This document shows, piece after piece, positions 8,451 to 16,465 of a DNA stretch of 60,999 bases. How positions within the stretch are numbered: the first letter of the stretch is position 1; each line of letters begins with the position of its first letter. The notes beneath the pieces are model-generated. The model worked only from the letters and a program-made list of their open reading frames with translations, searched no databases and was not told the DNA's origin. The stretch spans positions 1 to 60,999 of the forward strand of contig CAZSDP010000026.1 in assembly GCA_964605665.1 (NCBI GenBank), given 5' to 3'. The stretch comes from CAZSDP01 sp964605665 (lineage in GTDB: Bacteria; Planctomycetota; UBA8108; UBA1146). Made by a program: the position numbers and the translations under genes.

Positions 8451-8889
8451 CCAGATGGTCTGTTCACTCAAGGCGACCGCGAAACTTCCGTTTTCGAAGT
8501 GTTGCGGTCGAGTGGGCGAGGGAGGATTGTAGCGACACCCTCGGAGTGGGCAAGACTTCCGACTGACCGAAGAAGCCCCCTTGTCGCCGTGGAGCACTCT
8601 GCCTACTATCGGGGATGGTCGCTGGAAGTCCCTTCGGCCATCGATGGATGTTGCGCTCAGCAAGGTTCCATCGCGCCGCGCTTGGCTCTCTGTAGCGCTC
8701 AATCGAGAAGTAAGTCCCGCTTTCTCGACTTGCTGATGGGGCTTTTACCGAAGCGCGAGCATTCACCGCCATGGGGGATCTCCGAGGTGAGCCCTCGTCA
8801 GTGGAAATCTCGTCACCTCCCACGTCAAAGGCCCAGCGGACGGGGCAATCCCCTGTTTTTGGGTCTCTCGCCGTTGGGATTTTGGCGAC
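8451..8889. other. Intergenic upstream of dnaA
   Basis: About 440 nt without a recognisable gene. The rpmH gene, often found beside dnaA in bacteria, is not seen here. No consensus DnaA box (TTATCCACA) was found by eye in this stretch, unlike the region downstream of dnaA. It must contain the dnaA promoter, which I could not pinpoint. Confidence 0.45.
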
Positions 8890-10359
8890 TTGGACCGTTC
8901 AAAGAGTTGGCTCCTGGCGCCATTTAGGCATGACTCGAGCCACCTCTGTAGGGGAAGGAACAGGACCATCGGATCTCTTCCTGCGTTTGAATCAGACTTT
9001 GCATCGAAAGTCTTTGCGGAGATTCGCGCTCGAGTTGGCGAAACCGCCTACTCCACCTGGTTTGAGGGTGTTGAGCTGATTTCGCGTCGGGGGGGCGGAG
9101 TTGAACTTCGGGCCCCGAGCGCCTTTCACCGCTCCTATCTCTCACACCGCTACAGCACTTTGATCGCTGACTCTGTCGCGGCGATTCAGAGCTCTACCCC
9201 TGGCGAACCATGGCTCGAACGCTCTGCGGAATCCTTACCAGAGATCGAGTTCACCGATCGTTCTGGCTCTGCGAGAAACGCTGCGGCGACTGCAGGCTCA
9301 GCCACTGCTACGCAGAATTTGGGGCCTGAGCCCCCCATGGAGGCCACTTCTCGTCGTCACCAATACACCTTTGATCGATTCATCGCAGGTCCTGCGAATC
9401 AGTTTGCTCTAGCGGCAGCCCGCTCCGTCGCCGAGGACCCGGGCGGGCAGTACAACCCACTTTTTCTCCATGGCACCGGAGGATTGGGCAAAACCCATCT
9501 TCTCCAAGCGATTGCAGGAACCTTGGAAGAAAAGGGGTTTCAGCGGGTTGTTTCGATCGGTTGTACGGAGTTCACGGATGATTTCATCGCGGCGGTGGGT
9601 CGTGGCAACATCGAGAGCTTCCGACAGCGTTATCGCCAAGCGGACGCGCTCTTGGTCGACGATATTCACTTTCTAGAGGCGAAAAATAAGACCCAAGAAG
9701 AGTTCTTCCACACCTTTAACGCGCTGAGCGATCTCGGGCGCCAGATCGTCCTCACTTCCGATACTGCGCCTGGGGAAATTCCCGGCCTCGGAGAGCGCCT
9801 GATCAGCCGCTTTCGCAAAGGGCTCGTCGCCACCCTTACCTCCCCAGATCAGCAAACGCGAATCGCTATCGTGCTCGCCAAAGGCAAAGAGCAGGGGTTG
9901 GAAATCCCAATTGAGGTCGCCGAGCTGATCGCGAAACGGGTGCGCGAAAATGTCCGAGAACTCGAAGGTGCGATCCTCCGGCTGCACAGCTTGGTACACC
10001 TCGAACGACGCCCTCTGAACCTAGAAAATACTCGTCAAGCGCTGATCGAGCTCTTTGGGGAGGGGAACCCCAGAATCGATATCGTGCAGATTGAGCGGGG
10101 GGTGTTGGAGGAGTTCGATGTCACAGTCACAGACCTTCACTCTCGGCGTCGAAATCGCTCCATCGTGATCCCTCGGCAGGTCTGCATGTATTTGGCGCGC
10201 CGTCTTACCAACGCGTCCCTCGGCGAAATCGGCCTCTATTTTGGGGGTCGTGACCACACCACCGTCTTACATGCCGTTCAAAAAATTGAGGGCCTACGCG
10301 ACGCTGACCTGTCCTTACGTCGGCGCCTCGATCAGATCGAGTCCTCCCTCCTTCGCTGA
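8890..10359 (+). CDS. dnaA: Chromosomal replication initiator DnaA
   Basis: DnaA binds DnaA boxes and melts oriC. Domain I (ETAYSTWFEGVEL) is followed by a short variable linker, then the AAA+ domain with Walker A GTGGLGKTHL (Lys201 counted from 8890) and Walker B ALLVDDIHF. The sensor region is LTSDTAPGEIPGLGERLISRF, and C-terminal domain IV carries the DnaA signature GGRDHTTVLHA. The start is uncertain: the in-frame TTG at 8890 gives 489 residues, but homology begins about 30 residues later. An in-frame ATC at 8968 sits 8 nt behind GGGGAAGGA and would give a normal 463-residue protein. No ATG, GTG or TTG lies in frame between them; an ATG at 8930 is out of frame. Confidence 0.97.
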   Translation: MDRSKSWLLAPFRHDSSHLCRGRNRTIGSLPAFESDFASKVFAEIRARVGETAYSTWFEGVELISRRGGGVELRAPSAFHRSYLSHRYSTLIADSVAAIQSSTPGEPWLERSAESLPEIEFTDRSGSARNAAATAGSATATQNLGPEPPMEATSRRHQYTFDRFIAGPANQFALAAARSVAEDPGGQYNPLFLHGTGGLGKTHLLQAIAGTLEEKGFQRVVSIGCTEFTDDFIAAVGRGNIESFRQRYRQADALLVDDIHFLEAKNKTQEEFFHTFNALSDLGRQIVLTSDTAPGEIPGLGERLISRFRKGLVATLTSPDQQTRIAIVLAKGKEQGLEIPIEVAELIAKRVRENVRELEGAILRLHSLVHLERRPLNLENTRQALIELFGEGNPRIDIVQIERGVLEEFDVTVTDLHSRRRNRSIVIPRQVCMYLARRLTNASLGEIGLYFGGRDHTTVLHAVQKIEGLRDADLSLRRRLDQIESSLLR

Positions 10360-10431
10360 TGGGCGCTGACCAACCACTTTCGAAGATGTCGTTCTGTGAG
10401 TTCCAACGAGGGGCTCCGATCGACGAGAGCC

Positions 10432-10440
10432 TGTGGATAA
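10432..10440 (-). promoter_or_regulatory. DnaA box (perfect consensus)
   Basis: TGTGGATAA, the exact reverse complement of the consensus TTATCCACA, located 73 nt after the dnaA stop codon. Confidence 0.85.
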
Positions 10441-10599
10441 CTAAGAGGAAAGTGGCGGACTTACTCGCGGTTTTCTTTCGACAAGGTGACGGCCTTGGCC
10501 GCACCCGAACAACTCCAGGTGGACATCTTCCAGGATTTCGGCGGCCTCCCCCCCGTGGAGCGACGATCCATCCACACCACCCACCGCCTTGGTGTTGAA

Positions 10600-10628
10600 C
10601 GTAAACCATTTAATAGGTTGTGTTTACG
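10600..10628. repeat. Inverted repeat around AT-rich core in oriC
   Basis: CGTAAAC at 10600-10606 and GTTTACG at 10622-10628 are exact inverted copies flanking the AT-rich core CATTTAATAGG. It could be a protein-binding site or part of the unwinding element; no known binding protein is assigned. Confidence 0.55.
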
Positions 10629-10644
10629 CTTGCCTGTGGTGTTG

Positions 10645-10653
10645 TTATCCACA
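10645..10653 (+). promoter_or_regulatory. DnaA box (perfect consensus)
   Basis: TTATCCACA exactly. It lies 205 nt from the first box, in opposite orientation, and 15 nt before the GATGAC repeat. Confidence 0.85.
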
Positions 10654-10667
10654 CTTCGATGGGGGCT

Positions 10668-10712
10668 GATGACGATGACGATGAATTTTCATCATCGATG
10701 ATGATCATCATC
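10668..10712. repeat. GATGAC repeat and overlapping palindromes
   Basis: GATGAC GATGAC GATGAA (10668-10685) is followed by two overlapping perfect palindromes, CATCATCGATGATG (10690-10703) and GATGATGATCATCATC (10697-10712). The tract is low complexity, AT-leaning and immediately downstream of a DnaA box, so a role in origin unwinding or protein loading is possible but unproven. Confidence 0.6.
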
Positions 10713-11203
10713 TCAACTAAGGGCCCTTGGAAAGCCACTTTCAGCTCTCGGTCAAAAGCGGTCCAAATATCTACAAATAAAGCACTTGTGGTTTGTCTCA
10801 GGAGTGCGATTCCAGTTGATCGCACCCCCCACCCCGACTAGAATATGCGCGCTCATGAAGACTTGTTCAGGGGCAGTCCGTGGGGGGCCTTCCATCTCGG
10901 TGAGAAAACCCTTCGAAAAAGGGTCGCAAGGTGAAACTGAGCACCTCTCCCAGCTGACCTTTTCTGCAAGAAAACAGGCGGTTTTACAGACCGTAAGTTG
11001 TCTCATGAGCCCGGTGAAATCGATTCGATCGGCCAGAAGGTGTCGTTGAACAGATCCCACTTGTTTTCTCGGTTCACTGTCTGTGTACGTCACGACTGTG
11101 TACCCAAAGAAAAGTTTCGTGGAGCTGTCCAGTTTGTCGACGCACTCAGGTCTGTACGGAAGAGCCATTCGAGTTTTCTCGACCGACGGAAAGTTGGAGC
11201 CTT

Positions 11204-12355
11204 GTGAAGATCCAGTGTCAACAGAAGGAGCTTCTCGAAGCTGTAGGGCTCGCTGCTGGCGTGGTCCCCAACAACGCGACCCGCCCCATCCTGCAAACAC
11301 TCCTGTTGGAAGCAGACGCCGGCGGGCTTGTCGTGCAAGGTACCGACTTGGAGGTTGGTCTCTCTGCTCGGGTGGACGAAGTGATTTGCGAAACTCCGGG
11401 GCGAGTCGCAATTCCAGCGACCCGGCTCCAGGGAATTTTGCGAGAGTCGAGAAGTGAGCAGGTCACGATCGAAGAGGTTGATGGCCAAGTTCGGATTTTG
11501 GCGGGAAGTTCCCGTTTCAAGATTCCAGTCTTACCGGATGATGAATTTCCGCAGCTCGACTTCCGCCCGCCGTCTCCGGCGCTTCGTTTGGAGCGAGAGT
11601 CTCTGCTCGGGTTGCTGCGCAGGGTATCTGTAGCAGCCACGCGGGACGCCACTCGTTTTCAAATGCATAGCGTTCTCATCGACAGCCGCGAGAACACCCT
11701 CCGGCTCGTTTCGACCGATGGTAAGCGGATGGCTGTTGGGATGATCCCGCTCGATGAAGAACGAAAGCAAGGCCTGGATGATGCGCAGTTCATTCTTCCT
11801 CTTAAGGGAGTCGAGCTGCTGATGCGAATTCTCGATTTAGAGCCTTCCCCGGAGATCGAGTTGCACCTCGACCAAAATGAAGTCACGTACAGCTCTGATC
11901 GTATCTCGCTGTCGTCCCGTCTCGTTGAGGGACGCTACCCAGAGTATGAGCGCGCGATTCCAGACGATCATGAACACGTTTACACCGTCGATACCGAGGC
12001 TCTGATTGTCGGACTTCGACAAGCTTCGCTGATGACGACAAAAGAGACGAACTCGGTTCGTTTCTCCTTCACTTCGAACTCTGTCGTTCTTTCCACCGCC
12101 GCGAGCAATGTTGGAGAGTCTCGGGTTGAAATCCCTGTCCAACAAGATTCGGGAGATGGCGAAGAATTCACCATTCACTTCAACCCGGGATACTTGATAG
12201 AGCTCTTGAGAGTTCTCGATTCACCCCAGGTTATCTGCAGCTTCCGAGACAGGAAAACTGCGGGACTCTTTTCGCTACCAGCGTCTGAGATGAGCTACCG
12301 CCACATCGTCATGCCTTTGGTTGTTCAAGAGGGAGTCGGCGTCGCCGAAGAGTGA
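11204..12355 (+). CDS. dnaN: DNA polymerase III sliding clamp (beta)
   Basis: The beta clamp forms a ring around DNA and tethers the replicative polymerase. The 383-residue length is typical. Three clamp domains can be followed: the N-terminal motif NNATRPILQTLLLEA with TDLEVG, the central SVLIDSRENTLRLVSTDGKRMA, and a C-terminal half ending in a YRHIVMPL peptide equivalent to the YxxMPM tail of other clamps. Translation starts at a GTG with GGAG 5 nt upstream; no in-frame ATG gives a better N-terminus. It follows the oriC-like region and is co-directional with dciA and gyrB. Confidence 0.96.
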   Translation: MKIQCQQKELLEAVGLAAGVVPNNATRPILQTLLLEADAGGLVVQGTDLEVGLSARVDEVICETPGRVAIPATRLQGILRESRSEQVTIEEVDGQVRILAGSSRFKIPVLPDDEFPQLDFRPPSPALRLERESLLGLLRRVSVAATRDATRFQMHSVLIDSRENTLRLVSTDGKRMAVGMIPLDEERKQGLDDAQFILPLKGVELLMRILDLEPSPEIELHLDQNEVTYSSDRISLSSRLVEGRYPEYERAIPDDHEHVYTVDTEALIVGLRQASLMTTKETNSVRFSFTSNSVVLSTAASNVGESRVEIPVQQDSGDGEEFTIHFNPGYLIELLRVLDSPQVICSFRDRKTAGLFSLPASEMSYRHIVMPLVVQEGVGVAEE

Positions 12356-12437
12356 GGACATTCACAGAGGCTCATTTCGTAGGTCCACCGCAGATTCACT
12401 TTTCGGTAGGGTTCACTCGGAAAAAAGAGGATGTGTG

Positions 12438-12953
12438 ATGGGTTCGCGCCAACGAGCTAATTCCGGCAATGACCCGACGGACCAAAACCGGATGCGCTGG
12501 GAGCAACTGGAGAGGCGATCTTGGCCGACTGGAAGTACATCGACCAAGGCTCTCCCGAAAACAGAGTATCTGGAGTTGAATCGGCGTCAGGTTCCTGAAG
12601 CAGCCAAAATCAGCACCGAGTTTGAGCGGCTCCTTCGAGAGTTCGCCCCGGCGGTTCAGCGCGCCCCAAAGAACTCTCAGAAAACCGGAGAGAAAAAGAA
12701 AAAAAACAAGACGGCCTTGGCCACGACGAGACTTCAAGAACTCTGTGAGATGTGGAGCAAAATCGTGGGAGCTGAGTTTTCCGAGGTTTGTCGACCGAGT
12801 CGGTTTCGAGGAGGAGTCCTTACGATCGAAGTGGATTCTGCTCCCCTCAGTTCCGAATTAGAGTCTTTTCACCGAGAACGCCTCTTAGAGGGATTTCGTC
12901 GGGAAGGTCTCGAAGAGCTTTGTGATTTGAGGTTCATGATTTCGTCGTCATGA
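12438..12953 (+). CDS. dciA: DciA-like (DUF721) protein
   Basis: The 171-residue protein has a basic, probably disordered N-terminal half (KTGEKKKKNKT) and a C-terminal DUF721 domain (LCEMWSKIVGAEF...CRPSRFRGGVLTIEV...ELESFHRERLL). DUF721/DciA proteins are the ancestral bacterial loaders of the DnaB replicative helicase in species lacking DnaC/DnaI. Its place between dnaN and gyrB matches the usual DciA neighbourhood except that recF is absent. The ATG at 12438 is preceded by AGAGG at 7 nt; an upstream frame extension would overlap dnaN and is unlikely. Confidence 0.83.
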   Translation: MGSRQRANSGNDPTDQNRMRWEQLERRSWPTGSTSTKALPKTEYLELNRRQVPEAAKISTEFERLLREFAPAVQRAPKNSQKTGEKKKKNKTALATTRLQELCEMWSKIVGAEFSEVCRPSRFRGGVLTIEVDSAPLSSELESFHRERLLEGFRREGLEELCDLRFMISSS

Positions 12954-13047
12954 GCACGCAATCTGTCGGTTCGAAAACTCATCGTGGTTTCTTGGAAACA
13001 GGAGCGCTCGATGGGGAGATCCGCAGATCTGCCGAAAGGAAACATCG

Positions 13048-15552
13048 TTGAACGAAGAGTCTCGCACGGACTATTCCGCTTCTAGCATCAAAGTGCTTGA
13101 GGGGGCGGAGGCGGTCCGAAAGCGCCCAGGTATGTACATTGGAGACACTGGATCACCCGGCCTCCATCACCTGGTTTATGAAGTCGTCGACAACTCGGTC
13201 GACGAATATATGGCGGGCGTTGCAACGAAGATACAAGTCAAGATTCACGAGGATGGATCTGTTTCGGTCCTCGATGATGGGCGGGGCATACCGATCGATT
13301 TCCATGAAGACCAAGGAATGTCGGCCCTGGAAGTCATCATGACGAAACTGCATGCGGGAGGAAAATTCGAGAACTCCGCATACAAGGTCTCCGGTGGATT
13401 GCACGGTGTGGGTATTTCGGTGGTCAACGCGCTCTCCGACTCATTGGAAGTTGAAGTCCATCGGGATGGAAAGCTCTACCGACAAACCTACTCCAGAGGG
13501 CTTCCCACCTCAGAGCTTGAGAAGATCGGGGTCACAGACCACCGGGGCACGACCATCAAGTATCGGGCAGACTCCGAGGTCTTTGAAACAACAGAAATTC
13601 TCTATGACGTGATCGCAAAGCGATTGCGAGAGATGGCCTACCTCAACGCCGGTCTCGAAATTCAATTGAGCGATGAAAGAACCGAGAAATCGGAGATCTT
13701 TTACTTCCCGGATGGACTGCGCGCCTTTATCGCCAAAATCAACGAGAACCGCTCGGCGATCTACGATGAGGTGATTCAGTTTGATAAATCCGAGGGTGAT
13801 GTTCAGGTCGAAGTGGCGATGCAGCACAACGATGGATATGCCCACGACCAGATCTTTAGTTACGCAAACAACATTCACACCCCCAATGGTGGAACACACC
13901 TCAGTGGATTTAAGTCTGCGCTGACTCGCACCCTCAACAAGTACGCCAAAGAGGTGAAGCTGCTCAAGGGTGATTCACCGCCCGATGGACGAGACTACCA
14001 AGAGGGGCTCGCCGCAATCGTGTCGGTAAAGCTCCCCAACCCACAGTTCGAAGGGCAAACCAAGGGCAAGCTCGGGAACACGGAAATCGATGGCCTCGTC
14101 ACCTCGATGGTGCATGACGCTTTCACCCAGTTCCTGGAGCAAAACCCGACGATTGCCAAGCGAATAGTGTCGAAGGCGATCGATGCCGCGCGAGCGCGCG
14201 AAGCTGCGCGAAAAGCGAGAGATCTAACCCGCAGAAAAGGGCTTTTGAGCTCTGGAAACTTGCCGGGGAAACTCGCGGATTGTCGAAGCCGGAATCGCGA
14301 TGAAACCGAGATTTTCATCGTGGAGGGTGATTCGGCAGGTGGGTCCGCCAAGCAAGGTCGAGATAGCAACTTCCAGGCGATTCTCCCGATCAAGGGAAAG
14401 ATCCTGAATGTTGAGAAAACACGTTTCGATAAGATGCTGAAGCATGAGGAGATCCAAACGATCATCACGGCGCTCGGTACCGGGATCGGTGCAGACGAGT
14501 TCAATCTGGAGAATCTCCGCTACGGCCGTGTGATCATCATGACCGACGCAGATGTCGATGGTTCACACATTCGAACACTTCTCCTGACCTTTTTCTTCAG
14601 GCAGATGCCGGAACTCACCGAGCAAGGTCACATCTATGTCGCGCAACCTCCGCTGTATCGGCTGAAGTGGAAGAAGGACGACCGCTACATCTTGAACGAA
14701 AAAGACCTGGAAACATCCTTGGTCGAGATGGGTGTTGGTGACGGACATCTCCAAGACACGGAAACAGGAGTGACGGTATCGGGTTCGGCGGTGACCGAGT
14801 TGTTTGCCCAGATCCGAATCATCGAAAGGATGCGTCGACGCCTGAAGCGTTACGGCTTCGACCTCCAGCGTTGGTTCGCCGAGAACTGGAGCGAGCACCG
14901 CGATGTCCCACGCTTCATCGTTGAGCGGAACAACGTTGAACAACCGTTCTTTAGCGAGAAAGACTATCGCGACCATTTGGCCAAGATCGCGGCTGAGTTG
15001 GGTCGCGACCCCAAGATCGAGGAATCAGAGAGCCTGGTCGCGCGCTCCGCGGAGGGCTCTGATGAATCTGCAACAGCAGATCTCCGGGTCGTTGAGCTGA
15101 TCGAAGCTGAGCGCACCGCACAAGCGGCCCTCGCGATTGTGGAAGCGGGTTTTGCTGCAGAGAAAATCTTCGCAGAAGAAAAGGTTCTCGAAGAAAACAC
15201 GGTTCCCGTCTTTGATTTCTCAGGTGAGGGAGTCGAGGAAGTGCCGACGTTCAAGGTTTCGATTGAGGGCACAGAAGCTGGAGCGGATTCCCTCCCTGGG
15301 GCAGCCGATGTCTTCCTCGAGGTGATGAAGTCCAAGGTTCAAATGACTCGTTTCAAGGGGTTGGGTGAAATGAACCCAGACCAACTCCGGGAAACTACGA
15401 TGGACCCCACGCGTCGCAGCCTCTATCGCGTGACGATAGAAGACCAAGTGAAGGCAGACGAAATCTTCACCATCATGATGGGAACGCAAGTAGAACCGCG
15501 CCGCGAGTACATCGAAAAGCACGCATTGGAAGCTCGATCCCTGGACATTTGA
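13048..15552 (+). CDS. gyrB: DNA gyrase subunit B
   Basis: GyrB is the ATPase and TOPRIM subunit of gyrase. The 834-residue product has the GHKL ATPase (EVVDNSVDE, GGLHGVGISVVNALS), the transducer, and TOPRIM motifs IVEGDSAGGSAKQGRD and MTDADVDGSHIRTLLLTFF. It closes with RFKGLGEMNPDQLRETTMDP. Between TOPRIM and this tail lies an insert at roughly residues 545-760, as in long Gram-negative GyrB proteins; part of it is Ala/Glu-rich and acidic. The start is TTG with AAGGA about 8 nt upstream and the protein begins directly at its normal N-terminus (SSIKVLEGAEAVRKRPGMYIG). Confidence 0.97.
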   Translation: MNEESRTDYSASSIKVLEGAEAVRKRPGMYIGDTGSPGLHHLVYEVVDNSVDEYMAGVATKIQVKIHEDGSVSVLDDGRGIPIDFHEDQGMSALEVIMTKLHAGGKFENSAYKVSGGLHGVGISVVNALSDSLEVEVHRDGKLYRQTYSRGLPTSELEKIGVTDHRGTTIKYRADSEVFETTEILYDVIAKRLREMAYLNAGLEIQLSDERTEKSEIFYFPDGLRAFIAKINENRSAIYDEVIQFDKSEGDVQVEVAMQHNDGYAHDQIFSYANNIHTPNGGTHLSGFKSALTRTLNKYAKEVKLLKGDSPPDGRDYQEGLAAIVSVKLPNPQFEGQTKGKLGNTEIDGLVTSMVHDAFTQFLEQNPTIAKRIVSKAIDAARAREAARKARDLTRRKGLLSSGNLPGKLADCRSRNRDETEIFIVEGDSAGGSAKQGRDSNFQAILPIKGKILNVEKTRFDKMLKHEEIQTIITALGTGIGADEFNLENLRYGRVIIMTDADVDGSHIRTLLLTFFFRQMPELTEQGHIYVAQPPLYRLKWKKDDRYILNEKDLETSLVEMGVGDGHLQDTETGVTVSGSAVTELFAQIRIIERMRRRLKRYGFDLQRWFAENWSEHRDVPRFIVERNNVEQPFFSEKDYRDHLAKIAAELGRDPKIEESESLVARSAEGSDESATADLRVVELIEAERTAQAALAIVEAGFAAEKIFAEEKVLEENTVPVFDFSGEGVEEVPTFKVSIEGTEAGADSLPGAADVFLEVMKSKVQMTRFKGLGEMNPDQLRETTMDPTRRSLYRVTIEDQVKADEIFTIMMGTQVEPRREYIEKHALEARSLDI

Positions 15553-15583
15553 TTTCACCGCCGCTGTGGAGGGTAGTCCGCTG

Positions 15584-16465
15584 ATGGGCCGCATACCGAT
15601 CACCGAATTCAAAAGGTGGAAAGTGGAAGGGCAGAGGTTTGTCTGCTTGACCGCATATGATGCGCCAACAGCCCGAATCCTCGAAAGCTCACAGGTCCCA
15701 GTGATCCTGGTCGGCGATTCCGTCGGAAATGTGGTCCTTGGGTATCGCGACACAACTCCGGTGACGATGACCGAGATGCTTCATCACGCATGTGCGGTGC
15801 GAAGAGGCGCGCCGGATACCTTTGTGGTGGGAGATATGCCTTTCGGGTCGTATCAGGTGTCGAGTGAAGCTGCGGTTCGAAACGCGATTCGGTTCGTGGC
15901 AGAAGCAGGGATGGATGCGGTTAAAGTCGAGGGTGCGACCGACCGCCTAGAAACCATCCGCAAAATCATCTCCGCGGGAGTTCCGGTGATGGGACACCTT
16001 GGACTGACACCACAGAACGTGACGCAACTGGGAGGCTTCCGGGTTCAGGCGACGGAAGTTGAAGCGGCTGAGCAGCTCGTTTCCGATGCGAAAGCCCTAG
16101 AGGAGTCAGGCGCGTTTTCCATCGTTTTGGAGTGTGTTCCTGAAGAAGTCGCGCAAATTGTGACTGAAAGTGTCTCGATCCCGACGATCGGGATCGGAGC
16201 AGGGCGACAGTGCGACGCCCAGGTCCTGGTTTTCCACGATCTCATCGGCATCTCTTCTGGGTACTCACCCCGTTTCGTGAGGGCTTACGCCTCGGTTGAG
16301 CAGGAGATGCTCGGTGCTGTAAAGAAATTTAGTGACGAGGTTCGCGAAGGGCAGTTCCCCGGCGATGGGGAGTCCTTCCACTTGCCCGCTGAGAAGATCG
16401 AAGAGGTTCGTCGGCGTGTCGGCCGTCCAATCGACGAAAACGACGGTGATCGGGGCGCGCGATGA
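15584..16465 (+). CDS. panB: 3-methyl-2-oxobutanoate hydroxymethyltransferase
   Basis: PanB transfers a hydroxymethyl group from methylene-tetrahydrofolate to ketoisovalerate, giving ketopantoate for CoA synthesis. Visible signatures are LTAYDAPTARILE, VGDSVGNVVLGY, VVGDMPFGSY, VKVEGA, MGHLGLTPQ, LECVPEE and TIGIGAG, with metal-binding Asp residues in GDS and GDM. The ATG at 15584 has GGAGGG about 10 nt upstream; a GTG at 15566 is an alternative. It begins about 30 nt after gyrB and overlaps panE by 4 nt (ATGA), so the three genes are probably co-transcribed. Confidence 0.95.
   Translation: MGRIPITEFKRWKVEGQRFVCLTAYDAPTARILESSQVPVILVGDSVGNVVLGYRDTTPVTMTEMLHHACAVRRGAPDTFVVGDMPFGSYQVSSEAAVRNAIRFVAEAGMDAVKVEGATDRLETIRKIISAGVPVMGHLGLTPQNVTQLGGFRVQATEVEAAEQLVSDAKALEESGAFSIVLECVPEEVAQIVTESVSIPTIGIGAGRQCDAQVLVFHDLIGISSGYSPRFVRAYASVEQEMLGAVKKFSDEVREGQFPGDGESFHLPAEKIEEVRRRVGRPIDENDGDRGAR

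Larger units (their letters stand above)
10360..11203. other. Probable chromosomal origin oriC
   Basis: This 844-nt intergenic region between dnaA and dnaN has two perfect 9-nt DnaA boxes in opposite orientation (10432-10440 and 10645-10653) and a weaker candidate at 10568-10576. It also holds an inverted repeat CGTAAAC/GTTTACG (10600-10606 and 10622-10628) enclosing an AT-rich core, a GATGAC hexamer repeat (10668-10685), overlapping palindromes at 10690-10712, an AT-rich stretch near 10767-10785, and a 7-bp hairpin (10804-10825). Position between dnaA and dnaN is a classic oriC location. No coding frame here looks real. Confidence 0.8.

Noticed and set aside
10668..10685. DnaA-trio element
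   Set aside because: Trinucleotide phasing and strand do not match the published 3'-G/A-A-T/N-5' pattern next to a box, so only a generic repeat is claimed.
10359..10841. Short open frames in the dnaA-dnaN gap
   Set aside because: They overlap DnaA boxes and palindromes in several frames and carry low-complexity Asp/Ser runs from GAT repeats.
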